Source: Mycobacteriales bacterium
GTDB taxonomy: Bacteria; Actinomycetota; Actinomycetes; Mycobacteriales; SCTD01
Assembly: GCA_040902655.1 (NCBI GenBank)
Contig: JBBDWV010000014.1
Span: 96,952-160,951, forward strand
Direction of reading: 5' to 3'
Length of the DNA: 64,000 nucleotides
Shown here in pieces: positions 31,873 to 40,280 of the stretch. Numbering within the stretch: position 1 is the stretch's first letter; each line of letters opens with the position of its first letter. A program made the position numbers and the translations under genes. Below the pieces are notes generated by a model. That model saw only the letters and a list, made by a program, of their open reading frames with translations. It ran no database searches and had not been told where the DNA came from.

Positions 31873-33882
31873 GTGCGCACCCGCGTCGCCCTGCTGCTCG
31901 CCCCGCTCGTCACCCTGCCACTGCTGGCCGTTCCCGCCGTCGCGCAGGGCGCGCCGACGACGGTGGAGGTGGTGCCACTGGTCTTCAGCGTGCAGACCGG
32001 GCCGGACGAGGCGCGGACCTGCCAGGTGCTCGGCGACCTCTACCTGCCGGGCACCGCCACCGCCGCCGCCCCGGCGGCGGCGGTGCGGGCGACGAACGGC
32101 TTCGGCGGCAGCAAGACCGACGCCGGCGAGCGTGGGAACGCGACCGTCGCGCAGCACTACGCGGCACGCGGCTACGTGACCCTGTCCTACTCCGGGCTCG
32201 GCTTCGGTGGCAGCGGCTGCGAGATCACCCTCGACCAGCGCGAGTGGGACGGCCGGGTCGGCGACGCCCTGGCGCAGTTCCTCGGCGGCCGCAAGGACCT
32301 TGCCACCCGCGACGGCCGGCCCTACGACATCGGCGGACGCGTCCGTACCGAGAGCGGCGACCTCGACTTCGACCCGGTGCTCGGCATGATCGGTGTCTCC
32401 TACGGCGGCGAGGTGCAGTTCGCCACCGCGTCCTTCGGGCGGGTCGACACGATCGTCCCGCAGATCACCTGGAACGACCTGGGCTACTCCCTGGCGCCGA
32501 GCAACGTCTCCCCGCTCCGGACGGCGACCGATCCCGAATCCGTCTCGGCCGCGGTCGGCGTGTCGAAGATCGGCTGGACGTCGCTGTTCTTCGCACTCGG
32601 TCTCGGCCAGGACGTGCAGAACCAGCGTCCGCAGGACCTGGTGGCGCAGCTCGAGCAGGCGAACACCTGCCCCAACTTCGATCCCCGGGCCTGCACCGCG
32701 TTCCTCGACCTGGCTTCGGACGGCGCCCCGTCCCCGGCCACCCTCGACTTCGCGCGCAGCGCCTCCGTCACCAGCTACCTGGACGAGATCGACATCCCGG
32801 TGCTGCTCAGCCAGGGCCAGGCCGACACGCTGTTCACCCTGCAGGAGGCGATCGCCACCTGGTCGGCGCTGCGGCAGCGCGAGGTGCCGGTCAAGATGGT
32901 CTGGCAGAGCTGGGGGCACAGCACGGCCACCCCCGTCCCGGGGGAGCTGGACCAGCGCCGGCCGGCCGAGCAGACCTTCCTCGGCGCGATGTACGCGGCC
33001 TGGTTCGACCACTACCTGCTCGGGGTCGGGCCCGCCCCGTCGCTGGACACCGAGTACTTCCGCGACTGGGCGCTGACCGGCACGACCCGGGCCGACGTGG
33101 CCGCCGCCTACGCGCGGGCTCCCGGCTACCCGGTGGCACAGGACCTGCACCTGCTGCTGTCCGGGTCGGGCGCCCTGGTCACGGACGCGGCCGACGTGCA
33201 GGACGGCACCGCGCGCTTCGCCGCCGTGGTGCCGGCCGGAGCGCCGAGCAGCTACAGCGAGTTCCCCGTCGTCGCGCAGAACGAGCCGGTCCGCGACACC
33301 CCCGGCACCTTCGCGCAGTTCACCTCCGAGCCGCTGGCCGGCGACCTCGACCTGGCCGGTGTCCCGGCACTGACGGTGTCGCTCTCGCGGACACTGCCGG
33401 CGGTGCCGCTGCCGGACGGAGCCGGCGACCTCGTGCTGTTCGCCAAGCTCTACGACCTGGCACCCGACGGCACCGTGACGCTTCGGCACAGGCTGGTGTC
33501 GGCCGCGCGCCTCACCGACCTGGACGAACCGGTACGCATCGAGCTCCCCGGGGTCGTGCAGCGCTTCCCCGCCGGGCACCGGCTCGCGGTCGTGCTGGCG
33601 GCCAGCGACAGCGGCCACCGCGGCAACACGGTCCCGGGCGACGTCACGGTCACCACGACGGCCGCCGCGCCCGGCGTGCTGGAGCTGCCGGTGCTGGCCG
33701 GTCTGCGCGAGGTCGCGCCGGTCTCGGTGCCGGTCGCTCCAGCGGTCGCTCCGGCTCCCGCGGCGCCCGGCCCGCGAGGAGCGTCGCTGCCGGCGACCGG
33801 TGTGCCGGCGCTGCTGCCGCTGGCCGCGACGGTGCTGCTGGGGGCGTGCTGGGCCGCGCGGCGTCGTCGTACGGCCCGCTGA
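31873..33882 (+). CDS. Secreted S15-like/CocE-type hydrolase with LPATG cell-wall anchor
   Basis: 669 residues from GTG 31873, six bases after GGAGA. A signal peptide (about 1-25, ending VAQGA) leads to an alpha/beta-hydrolase domain with nucleophile S176 in GVSYGGE, acid D318 in QGQADTL and H349 in SWGHST, plus a C-terminal jelly-roll-like domain (about 440-610; [18 protein letters not shown]) typical of X-Pro dipeptidyl-peptidase/CocE proteins. The end is a Pro/Ala spacer, LPATG (about 639-643), a hydrophobic helix and ARRRRTAR, a full sortase sorting signal. It would be bound to the cell wall. The substrate could be peptides or esters. Confidence 0.88.
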   Translation: MRTRVALLLAPLVTLPLLAVPAVAQGAPTTVEVVPLVFSVQTGPDEARTCQVLGDLYLPGTATAAAPAAAVRATNGFGGSKTDAGERGNATVAQHYAARGYVTLSYSGLGFGGSGCEITLDQREWDGRVGDALAQFLGGRKDLATRDGRPYDIGGRVRTESGDLDFDPVLGMIGVSYGGEVQFATASFGRVDTIVPQITWNDLGYSLAPSNVSPLRTATDPESVSAAVGVSKIGWTSLFFALGLGQDVQNQRPQDLVAQLEQANTCPNFDPRACTAFLDLASDGAPSPATLDFARSASVTSYLDEIDIPVLLSQGQADTLFTLQEAIATWSALRQREVPVKMVWQSWGHSTATPVPGELDQRRPAEQTFLGAMYAAWFDHYLLGVGPAPSLDTEYFRDWALTGTTRADVAAAYARAPGYPVAQDLHLLLSGSGALVTDAADVQDGTARFAAVVPAGAPSSYSEFPVVAQNEPVRDTPGTFAQFTSEPLAGDLDLAGVPALTVSLSRTLPAVPLPDGAGDLVLFAKLYDLAPDGTVTLRHRLVSAARLTDLDEPVRIELPGVVQRFPAGHRLAVVLAASDSGHRGNTVPGDVTVTTTAAAPGVLELPVLAGLREVAPVSVPVAPAVAPAPAAPGPRGASLPATGVPALLPLAATVLLGACWAARRRRTAR

Positions 33883-33898
33883 TCGGCTCTGCCCCGTC

Positions 33899-34312
33899 TC
33901 AGGCGGCGGTCGAGCCGCCGACGTTGTGCTGGACCCACTCGACGATCGACTGCGTCGTGGCGCCGGGGGTGAAGACCTTGGCCACGCCCAACTCGGCGAG
34001 CAACGGCAGATCGTCCTCGGGGATGATCCCGCCGCCGAAGACCACGACGTCCTCGGCGCCGCGCTCCTTCAGCAGCTGCGTCACGCGCTGGAACAGCGTC
34101 ATGTGCGCCCCCGACAGCACCGAGAGCCCGACGCAGTCGGCGTCCTCCTGGACCGTCGTCTCCACGATCTGCTCCGGCGTCTGGTGCAGGCCGGTGTAGA
34201 TGACCTCCATGCCGGCGTCGCGCAGCGCGCGCGCCACGACCTTGGCGCCACGGTCGTGGCCGTCGAGGCCGGGCTTGGCGACGACCACGCGGATGCGGCC
34301 GGGGCTGGTCAC
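33899..34312 (-). CDS. Stand-alone cobalamin-binding subunit of an acyl-CoA mutase
   Basis: 137 residues from GTG 34312. A B12-binding Rossmann-like domain: [20 protein letters not shown] with the DxHxxG motif (D17, H19, G22), whose His is the lower cobalt ligand, then GLSVLSGAH and [11 protein letters not shown]. Size and sequence match IcmB/methylmalonyl-CoA mutase small subunits. No large subunit is adjacent; the only candidate in the window is the B12-domain-less mutase at 1844-3421. Confident on fold; the pairing is inferred. Confidence 0.93.
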   Translation of the reverse strand: MTSPGRIRVVVAKPGLDGHDRGAKVVARALRDAGMEVIYTGLHQTPEQIVETTVQEDADCVGLSVLSGAHMTLFQRVTQLLKERGAEDVVVFGGGIIPEDDLPLLAELGVAKVFTPGATTQSIVEWVQHNVGGSTAA

Positions 34313-34458
34313 AGGGCCTCCAACGGAAGGGAGTCGGTCCGGTGGGAGAGTACGCGCGCCACGCGTCGCATCCTCCGGGGGCCGCTGCCGGCGGGTTGCG
34401 CCGGGCCGGAAATCGAGCCCGAAGGTCTATCCGGACGAGAAGTGGGTAGTGACGAGAT

Positions 34459-34486
34459 TTGCTCTGTTGCCGCTCAAAGCGATAAC
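34459..34486 (+). promoter_or_regulatory. Possible promoter of the M23 peptidase leader
   Basis: TTGCTC (34459-34464) and GATAAC (34481-34486) are spaced 16 bp. The region from 34440 to 34500 is clearly more AT-rich than its surroundings. The match to a housekeeping sigma promoter is moderate. It would give a leader of roughly 105-110 bases before the TTG start. Confidence 0.35.
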
Positions 34487-34497
34487 GTCGGTGTAAC

Positions 34498-34582
34498 GAC
34501 CCGCCTCCAGGTCCCCTCCGCGGGGCGGGTCAGGATCGGAGCAGACCCCCTGGAGGGGGTCTGGTTCGTACTGTCCTGACCC
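34498..34582 (+). promoter_or_regulatory. Structured 5' leader with mutually exclusive helices
   Basis: Three perfect inverted repeats: GACCCGCC (34498-34505) with GGCGGGTC (34524-34531); GGGTCAGGA (34527-34535) with TCCTGACCC (34574-34582); and, inside the latter, CAGACCCCC (34542-34550) with GGGGGTCTG (34555-34563). The first and second helices share bases 34527-34531 and cannot form together. This is the layout of an attenuator or a ligand-sensing RNA just ahead of the M23 peptidase start. I found no match to the c-di-AMP (ydaO) riboswitch core. Confidence 0.55.
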
Positions 34583-34601
34583 CGACGACGGAGCCGAGAA
34601 C

Positions 34602-35315
34602 TTGCCCCCGCAGCAGTCGCGTGCGCGCCATGTCGCCCCCAGGCCGCCCCGGACGCGCACCGCGCTGCTGCCCGGTGTCCTGCTCGCAGCGGCCGCCAGC
34701 GCCTTCGCCGGTCTGGCCGCCTTCCCGGCCTCGGCGGTCGACATCGCACCGCGGGTGACCGCAGCCTCCGCCCTGCAGCCGGTGGCCCTGCCGGCGGCGG
34801 AGCAGACCAACGTGGCGCTCAACAGCGCGCTCGAGCAGGGTCTGGTTGTCGCGAACAAGCCCAAGCCGCCGGCGGCTAAGCCGGAGCGCGCCTCGCGGGA
34901 CCGCGACGCGCCGGCCGCCGAGAGCAAGGCGGCCTTCGTGCGGCCCGGCCTGGGGCGCCTCACCAGTGCCTACGGCCGCCGGTGGGGGCGCCTGCACGCC
35001 GGCATCGACCTAGCGTCGGGGGTCGGCTCCCCGATCCGGGCGGTCACCAACGCCACTGTGGTCTCCGCCGGCTGGGAGGGCGGCTACGGTCGCTGTGTCC
35101 GCCTGATCCACGCCGACGGCACGGTCACGGTGTACGGCCACATGAGCGCGATCCTCGTCGGCGCCGGGGACCGCGTCGCCGCCGGGGAGCAGATCGGCCG
35201 GGAGGGCAACACCGGCCAGTCGACCGGCCCGCACCTGCACTTCGAGGTGCGCATCAACGGGACCCCCGTGAACCCGGTCAGTTGGTTGAGCAAGCGCGGC
35301 GTCGCCGTCCGATAG
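34602..35315 (+). CDS. Secreted M23 family metallopeptidase (peptidoglycan endopeptidase)
   Basis: 237 residues from a TTG at 34602, eight bases after GGAG. The N-terminus is a basic, probably cleaved signal sequence (RTRTALLPGVLLAAAASAFA), followed by a linker of about 70 residues rich in Lys, Pro and Ala. The LytM domain covers about 115-230, with HAGIDL (first zinc ligands), GHMSAILVGAGDRVAAGEQIG and HLHFEVRINGTPVNP. All zinc residues are present, so it should be active. It cuts peptide cross-links in the cell wall. The structured leader upstream suggests post-transcriptional control. Confidence 0.92.
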   Translation: MPPQQSRARHVAPRPPRTRTALLPGVLLAAAASAFAGLAAFPASAVDIAPRVTAASALQPVALPAAEQTNVALNSALEQGLVVANKPKPPAAKPERASRDRDAPAAESKAAFVRPGLGRLTSAYGRRWGRLHAGIDLASGVGSPIRAVTNATVVSAGWEGGYGRCVRLIHADGTVTVYGHMSAILVGAGDRVAAGEQIGREGNTGQSTGPHLHFEVRINGTPVNPVSWLSKRGVAVR

Positions 35316-35365
35316 CGCCCTCCGAGCCGCGCATGGCGCCCTCCGAGCCCGTCGCGGCGAGGGTG

Positions 35366-37696
35366 TCAGAGCTTGTCCAACGGGGCGTAGCGCAGCAGCA
35401 GCCACTTGGCGCCCGTCGCCCCGCCGAAGTCCACCTCGGCCTGCGCCTTGTCCCCGGCGCCGCGGGTCGCGGTGACGGTGCCCAGGCCGAAGGCGTCGTG
35501 GGTCACCCGGTCGCCCGGCTCGAGGTTCGGGATCGGCCGCAGCCCGGGACCGGCGGACCGACTGCGCGCCGTGCCGACCAGCCGGTCCGCCATGCGGCTC
35601 GACGCAGGGGCCGGTGCCGCCACGGAGGACTCCTCCCGCTGCCACTCGACCAGCCCGTCAGGGACTTCGTCGAGAAAACGCGACGCCGGGTTGGAGGAGA
35701 TCTGCCCCCAGGCGCTCCGCATGTGTGCGCGGGAGAGGTAGAGCCGCTCGCGGGCGCGGGTGATGCCCACATAGGCCAGCCGCCGCTCCTCCTGCAGCTC
35801 GCGTTCGTCGCCCAGGGCGCGCAGGTGTGGGAACACCCCGTCCTCGAGACCGGTGAGGAACACGACCGGGTACTCCAGGCCCTTGGCGGCGTGCAGCGTC
35901 ATCAACGTGACCACGCCGTCGGCATCACCTTCCGGGTCGGGGATCGAGTCGGCATCGGCGACCAGGGAGACCTGCTCCATGAAGTCGGCGACGCCGCCGT
36001 CGGGCACCCGCTCGCTGAACTCCCGGGCGACGCCGACCAGCTCGGAGAGGTTCTCGACCCGGCTCTCGTCCTGCGGGTCGACGCTCTGCGCCAGCTCGGT
36101 GAGGTAGCCGGTGCGGTCGAGAACCGCCTCGAGCACCTCTGCCGGCGGCATGTTCCCCTCGGCGAGCGCACGCAACTCGTCCATCAGCTCGGCGAACTGG
36201 CGCACGGCGTTGGCGCTGCGCGTCGCCATGCCGGGGACCTCGTCGCAGCGGCGCAGCGCCTCGGCGAACGGCACCCGCTCGCGGCCGGCGAAGGCCTCCA
36301 GGCAGGCCTCGGCCCGGTCGCCTATCCCGCGCCGCGGGGTGTTGAGGATCCGGCGCAGGCTGACCGTGTCGGCCGGGTTGGTCAGCACCCGCAGGTAGGC
36401 CAGGGCGTCCCGGACCTCCCTGCGCTCGTAGAAGCGCACCCCGCCGACGACCTTGTACGGCAGGCCGACCCGGATGAACACCTCCTCGAAGACGCGGGAC
36501 TGCGCGTTGGTGCGGTAGAAGACGGCCACCTGGTGCGGCTTGACGCCGTGCTCGTCGCCGAGCCGGTCGACCTCTCCGGCGACGAAAGCGGCCTCGTCGT
36601 GCTGGTTGTCCGCGACGTAGCCGACGATCGGGTCGCCCTCGCCGGAGTCGGTCCACAGCCGCTTGGGCTTGCGGCTCGGATTCTTGGCGATGACGGCGTT
36701 GGCCGCCGACAGGATCGTCTGCGTGGAGCGGTAGTTCTGCTCGAGCAGCACGACCTTCGCGTCGGGGTAGTCGTTCTCGAAGTCCTCGATGTTGCGGATG
36801 TCGGCGCCCCGGAAGGCGTAGATCGACTGGTCGGCGTCACCGACCACACACAGCTCGGCCGGCGGGATCGCGCCGGGAGCCGTCGCGCGCTGCCCGCGGC
36901 CCCCGGTGGCGCCGACCAGCTCGCGGACCAGGACGTACTGCGCGTGGTTGGTGTCCTGGTACTCGTCCACCAGCACGTGCCGGAAGCGCCGCCGGTAGTG
37001 CTCAGCAACGTCCGGGAAGGCCTGGAACAGGTCGACGGTCGTCGCAATCAGGTCGTCGAAGTCCAGGGCGTTGGCCTCGCGCAGCCGGGCCTGATAGGTC
37101 GCGTAGACCTCGGCGACGGTGCGGTCGTGCTCGGTCTCCGCCTTGGCCGCCGCGCTCTCGTGGTCGACCAGCTCGTTCTTCAGGTCGCTGACCTTGTTGC
37201 TCATCACGCGGGGCGGGAAGCGCTTGGCGTCCACGTCGAGGTCGCGGCAGACCAGGGTCATCAGCCGCTGCGCGTCGGCCGAGTCGTAGATCGAGAAGGT
37301 GCTGGTGAAGCCGAGCTTCCTGGCCTCGGCGCGCAGGATCCGGACGCAGGCGGAGTGGAAGGTCAGCACCCACATGGCGCGAGCACGCGGCCCGACAGCC
37401 ACGGCGACCCGCTCACGCATCTCCCCGGCGGCCTTGTTGGTGAAGGTGATGGCCAGCACCTCGCCGGGCTGGACGTGCCGTGCCGCCAGTAGGTAGGCGA
37501 TCCGAGTCGTGAGCGCCTTGGTCTTGCCGGACCCCGCACCGGCGACGATCAGCAGCGGGCTGCCCTCGTGCACGACGGCCTCGCGCTGCTGGGGGTTCAG
37601 CCCGTCGAGGAGCCGGTCGACGCTCGGCCGCGACGGCGCGGGGACCGCCGGGCCGAGGTCGTCGTCCGCGCCGACGACATCTCCACGGGGGCTCAC
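35366..37696 (-). CDS. pcrA: ATP-dependent DNA helicase PcrA/UvrD
   Basis: 776 residues from GTG 37696; longer starts at ATG 37726 or GTG 37741 are possible. SF1A motifs: Walker A IVAGAGSGKTKA, Ia ITFTNKAAGEMRERV, Walker B VLVDEYQDTN, III GDADQSIYAFRGA, IV QNYRST, and the C-terminal VTLMTLHAAKGLEYPVVF and YVGITRARERLYL. A C-terminal Tudor-like region (DRVTHDAFGLGTV) is typical of actinobacterial PcrA. It unwinds DNA 3'-5' in repair and replication. TAGACT at 37704-37709 (minus strand) lies 7 bases before GTG 37696, as in leaderless actinobacterial promoters. Confidence 0.95.
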   Translation of the reverse strand: MSPRGDVVGADDDLGPAVPAPSRPSVDRLLDGLNPQQREAVVHEGSPLLIVAGAGSGKTKALTTRIAYLLAARHVQPGEVLAITFTNKAAGEMRERVAVAVGPRARAMWVLTFHSACVRILRAEARKLGFTSTFSIYDSADAQRLMTLVCRDLDVDAKRFPPRVMSNKVSDLKNELVDHESAAAKAETEHDRTVAEVYATYQARLREANALDFDDLIATTVDLFQAFPDVAEHYRRRFRHVLVDEYQDTNHAQYVLVRELVGATGGRGQRATAPGAIPPAELCVVGDADQSIYAFRGADIRNIEDFENDYPDAKVVLLEQNYRSTQTILSAANAVIAKNPSRKPKRLWTDSGEGDPIVGYVADNQHDEAAFVAGEVDRLGDEHGVKPHQVAVFYRTNAQSRVFEEVFIRVGLPYKVVGGVRFYERREVRDALAYLRVLTNPADTVSLRRILNTPRRGIGDRAEACLEAFAGRERVPFAEALRRCDEVPGMATRSANAVRQFAELMDELRALAEGNMPPAEVLEAVLDRTGYLTELAQSVDPQDESRVENLSELVGVAREFSERVPDGGVADFMEQVSLVADADSIPDPEGDADGVVTLMTLHAAKGLEYPVVFLTGLEDGVFPHLRALGDERELQEERRLAYVGITRARERLYLSRAHMRSAWGQISSNPASRFLDEVPDGLVEWQREESSVAAPAPASSRMADRLVGTARSRSAGPGLRPIPNLEPGDRVTHDAFGLGTVTATRGAGDKAQAEVDFGGATGAKWLLLRYAPLDKL

Positions 37697-37819
37697 CCGG
37701 ACCAGTCTAGGTTCACCTCCCGACATCCAGGCCACCCTCACCGTCCCTTGATCGTCCCCTCGACCATCCCTTGATCCACGCGGAAGTTGACGTGGTTTCA
37801 GGGCACCGGAGCACCTCGA

Positions 37820-37886
37820 GGTACGCGGGGATCACCGGTACGCGGGATCACCGGTACGCGGGGATCACCGGTACGCAGGGATCACC
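37820..37886. repeat. Four tandem 16/17-bp repeats upstream of the PIG-L gene
   Basis: Units GGTACGCGGGGATCACC occur at 37820-37836, 37837-37852 (one G shorter), 37853-37869 and 37870-37886 (one G to A change). The junctions create ACCGGT palindromes, and each unit is an imperfect inverted repeat (GGT...ACC). They end 53 bp before the PIG-L start codon, so an operator array is possible; a neutral minisatellite is the alternative. Confidence 0.9.
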
Positions 37887-37938
37887 GTGGAGGCGGTATC
37901 CGGCATGCTCTGCCGTACCGGACGCCGAGGGAGCAGAC

Positions 37939-38664
37939 ATGACGGAGCAGGAGAGCACGGTCGAGCGGGCACTGGTGGTGACGGCGCACCCGGACGACGT
38001 CGACTTCGGCGCCGGCGGCACGGTGGCGAGCTGGACAGCCGAGGGCATCGAGGTGTCGTACTGCATCTGCACCGACGGCGACGCCGGCGGCTTCGACCCC
38101 GACGTGCCGCGCCGCGACATCGCCGGCATCCGGCGGGCCGAGCAGCAGGCGGCGGCCAAGGAGGTCGGCGTCGAGGACGTGACCTTCCTCGGCTACCCCG
38201 ACGGGCGGCTGACGATCACCCATGAGCTGCGGCGTGACCTCTCCCGGGTCATCCGCCAGAAGCGCCCGCAACGGATGATGATCCAGTCGCCGGAGCGGAA
38301 CTGGGAGCGCATCTCGGCCAGCCATCCCGACCACCTGGCGGCAGGCGAGGCGGCGATCAGCGCCGTCTACCCCGACGCGCGCAATCCCTTCGCCCACCTC
38401 GACCTCGCCGGCGAGGGGCTGCCGGCGTGGACCGTGGACGAGGTGTGGGTGATGGGCGGCACCGCGGCTGGACCGAACCGCTCTGTCGACGTGACGGACA
38501 CCTTCGAGCGCAAGCTGGCCGCGCTGCGGGCCCATGCGTCGCAGACTGCGCACCTCGACGACCTCGAGGGCCGCATCCGCGAGCGGCTCTCGCTGCACGC
38601 GGCCGCGGCCGGCTTCCCGGAGGGCCGGCTGGCCGAGCCCTTCCGCGTCGTCAGTACGCGGTGA
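37939..38664 (+). CDS. PIG-L/LmbE family deacetylase
   Basis: 241 residues from ATG 37939. The zinc motif AHPDDVDFGAGG (16-27) gives H17, D19 and D20, and the later SASHPDHLAAGEAAI supplies the third ligand. Other family text is ICTDGDAGGFDP, FLGYPDGRL and the Arg-rich RRDLSRVIRQKRPQ. Members deacetylate N-acetyl sugars, as in mycothiol synthesis (MshB) and Mca, but this one is shorter than MshB and could act on another GlcNAc conjugate. The tandem repeats at 37820-37886 lie just upstream. Confidence 0.88.
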   Translation: MTEQESTVERALVVTAHPDDVDFGAGGTVASWTAEGIEVSYCICTDGDAGGFDPDVPRRDIAGIRRAEQQAAAKEVGVEDVTFLGYPDGRLTITHELRRDLSRVIRQKRPQRMMIQSPERNWERISASHPDHLAAGEAAISAVYPDARNPFAHLDLAGEGLPAWTVDEVWVMGGTAAGPNRSVDVTDTFERKLAALRAHASQTAHLDDLEGRIRERLSLHAAAAGFPEGRLAEPFRVVSTR

Positions 38665-38716
38665 TCGGTGCGGCCGGCCCCGCCCGAGCAGCCGGCACCC
38701 GACGAACGACCGCGCC

Positions 38717-39043
38717 CTACTCGTGCCGGCCGGCGCGGCCGCCGATCGCGGTCTCCTCGCCGGTCAGCAGCCACAGCGCCCCCGGGCCGCTCCAGGTCAG
38801 CACCAGCGGCAGGAGCGCGGCGAGTGTCGGCACCCGCTCGACGCGGGAGAAGACCAGCGCGAGCGCCAGGCCGAGCAACGAACCGCCGAGCGCGACCGCC
38901 CCCCAGCGGGCGGAGGAGAACGCCCGCGCATCGGCCATCTGCAGCGCCAGAACGAACGGCACCAGCGTGACCGCGGCCAACAGCGCGAGCCCGACGGCGA
39001 CGATCAGCGGGAAGGTGACCAGGGCCAGCAGCAGGTCGAGCAC
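38717..39043 (-). CDS. Small multi-helix membrane protein of unknown function
   Basis: 108 residues from GTG 39043 (VLDLLLALVTFPLIVAVGL). Three hydrophobic stretches are visible: 4-36, 45-64 and 74-93. A short soluble C-terminus ends in EETAIGGRAGRHE. I recognise no family. It starts 5 bp downstream of the prenyltransferase stop on the same strand, so the two are probably co-transcribed. Confidence 0.65.
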   Translation of the reverse strand: MLDLLLALVTFPLIVAVGLALLAAVTLVPFVLALQMADARAFSSARWGAVALGGSLLGLALALVFSRVERVPTLAALLPLVLTWSGPGALWLLTGEETAIGGRAGRHE

Positions 39044-39047
39044 CCGC

Positions 39048-40118
39048 TCAACCTAGTGGGAGGCCGGTGCCGGTGACGGCTGCGACGAGCAGGCCGAGCA
39101 CCAGCAGCGCGCCGGCGCGCCGGACATGCACGAAGCAGACAGCGGCGAACCACAGCGGCCAGACCGGAAAGCCCGGCGGCGGGTCGGCGGGCGCCGGACG
39201 GCGCAGGGCGCCCGATGCCTTGCGCAGCGTCGGCAGCGCCAGGGCCACCAGCAGGACCGGCCACGGCAGCGCGCCCACGGCCACCGCCACGCCGGTGGTG
39301 ACGTAGAAGCCGACCAGCAACGCGATCGTCGCGACCCGCGCCCGCACACCGCCCAGCCGAACGGGCAGCGTCCGCGTCCAGGACAGCTCGTCGTACGGGA
39401 TCTTGTCGATGTGCTCGCCCATCAGCACGGAGGTGCAGAGCAGGCCGTACGGGAGGCTGGCCAGCCACACCTGCCAGGGCAGCTCGCCGGTCGCCGAGAA
39501 GTAGGTCCCCCCGACCATCAGCGGGCCCCACACCAGGAACGCCCCCAGCTCGCCCAGTCCGCGCTTGTTCAGCCGCAGCGGCGGCGCGTGGTAGGCGATC
39601 GACAGGAACACTCCGGCGAGGCCGAAGGCCAGGACAGGCCAGCCGCGCTGGGTCGCAAGCGCGACCAGCATGACGAGCCCGGTGAGGTGGAGCCCGAGAA
39701 CGGCCAGCCCCATCTGGCGCCGTTTCACCGTTCCGGTGAGCAGGGGATGCGGGGCGTGGACAGCACGCGCGTCGTCCCCGGTGTCCCGGCCGATCCCGAC
39801 GTCCGACAGGCCACTCATGATGGTGGTGCAGGCATGCGCGAGCAGGATCCCCAGCAGCGCCAGCAGGTAGAGCGGCCAGGAGAAGCCGTCGACGAGTACG
39901 CCCAGCAGCCCCGCCACCAGCCCGGCGAACAGCGTCATCGACAGCGTGGCGGCCCGGGTGACCACGAGCCACGTCGTGACCGCGTCCAAGGTGCGCGGGT
40001 CGCGGTCCGGCGGCGAGTTCGTGGTGCGCAGCGCGTAGACCCAGGCGCCGACCCGGCCCGCCGGCGCAGGGGCGAGGAGCCGGCGCTCCCGCGAGCTGGA
40101 GGCGGCCCGGCTGCTCAT
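39048..40118 (-). CDS. UbiA family prenyltransferase
   Basis: 356 residues from ATG 40118. About nine helices; the first aspartate motif region reads MSGLSDVGIGRDTGDD and the second GEHIDKIPYDELSWTRTLPVRLG. The usual NDxxDxxxD of UbiA/MenA is altered in the first motif (SDVGIGRD), but D and E residues on both sides remain to bind Mg2+ and the prenyl diphosphate. It attaches an isoprenoid to an aromatic or other acceptor; menaquinone-type or another quinone precursor cannot be decided. Long overlapping frames upstream in this direction are shadows of the metalloprotease. Confidence 0.82.
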   Translation of the reverse strand: MSSRAASSSRERRLLAPAPAGRVGAWVYALRTTNSPPDRDPRTLDAVTTWLVVTRAATLSMTLFAGLVAGLLGVLVDGFSWPLYLLALLGILLAHACTTIMSGLSDVGIGRDTGDDARAVHAPHPLLTGTVKRRQMGLAVLGLHLTGLVMLVALATQRGWPVLAFGLAGVFLSIAYHAPPLRLNKRGLGELGAFLVWGPLMVGGTYFSATGELPWQVWLASLPYGLLCTSVLMGEHIDKIPYDELSWTRTLPVRLGGVRARVATIALLVGFYVTTGVAVAVGALPWPVLLVALALPTLRKASGALRRPAPADPPPGFPVWPLWFAAVCFVHVRRAGALLVLGLLVAAVTGTGLPLG

Positions 40119-40280
40119 GCGCAGACGGTACTGCGCGGGCACCGGTGGCGAGGGGACCGCGGCGGGGCGATGCTCTGATCGGGTGAAACATGGCCGACTA
40201 CGAGCCCTTCGCCCGCTACACACGTTTGCTCTTGTACCGGGAAGCCTCAGCTCCTCCACCTCCGGCCAGAACGGGCCCCC

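Noticed and set aside
34440-34601. c-di-AMP (ydaO-type) riboswitch before the M23 peptidase
   Set aside because: The context would suit it, but none of the conserved core segments of that riboswitch can be found; only the simple inverted repeats are there.
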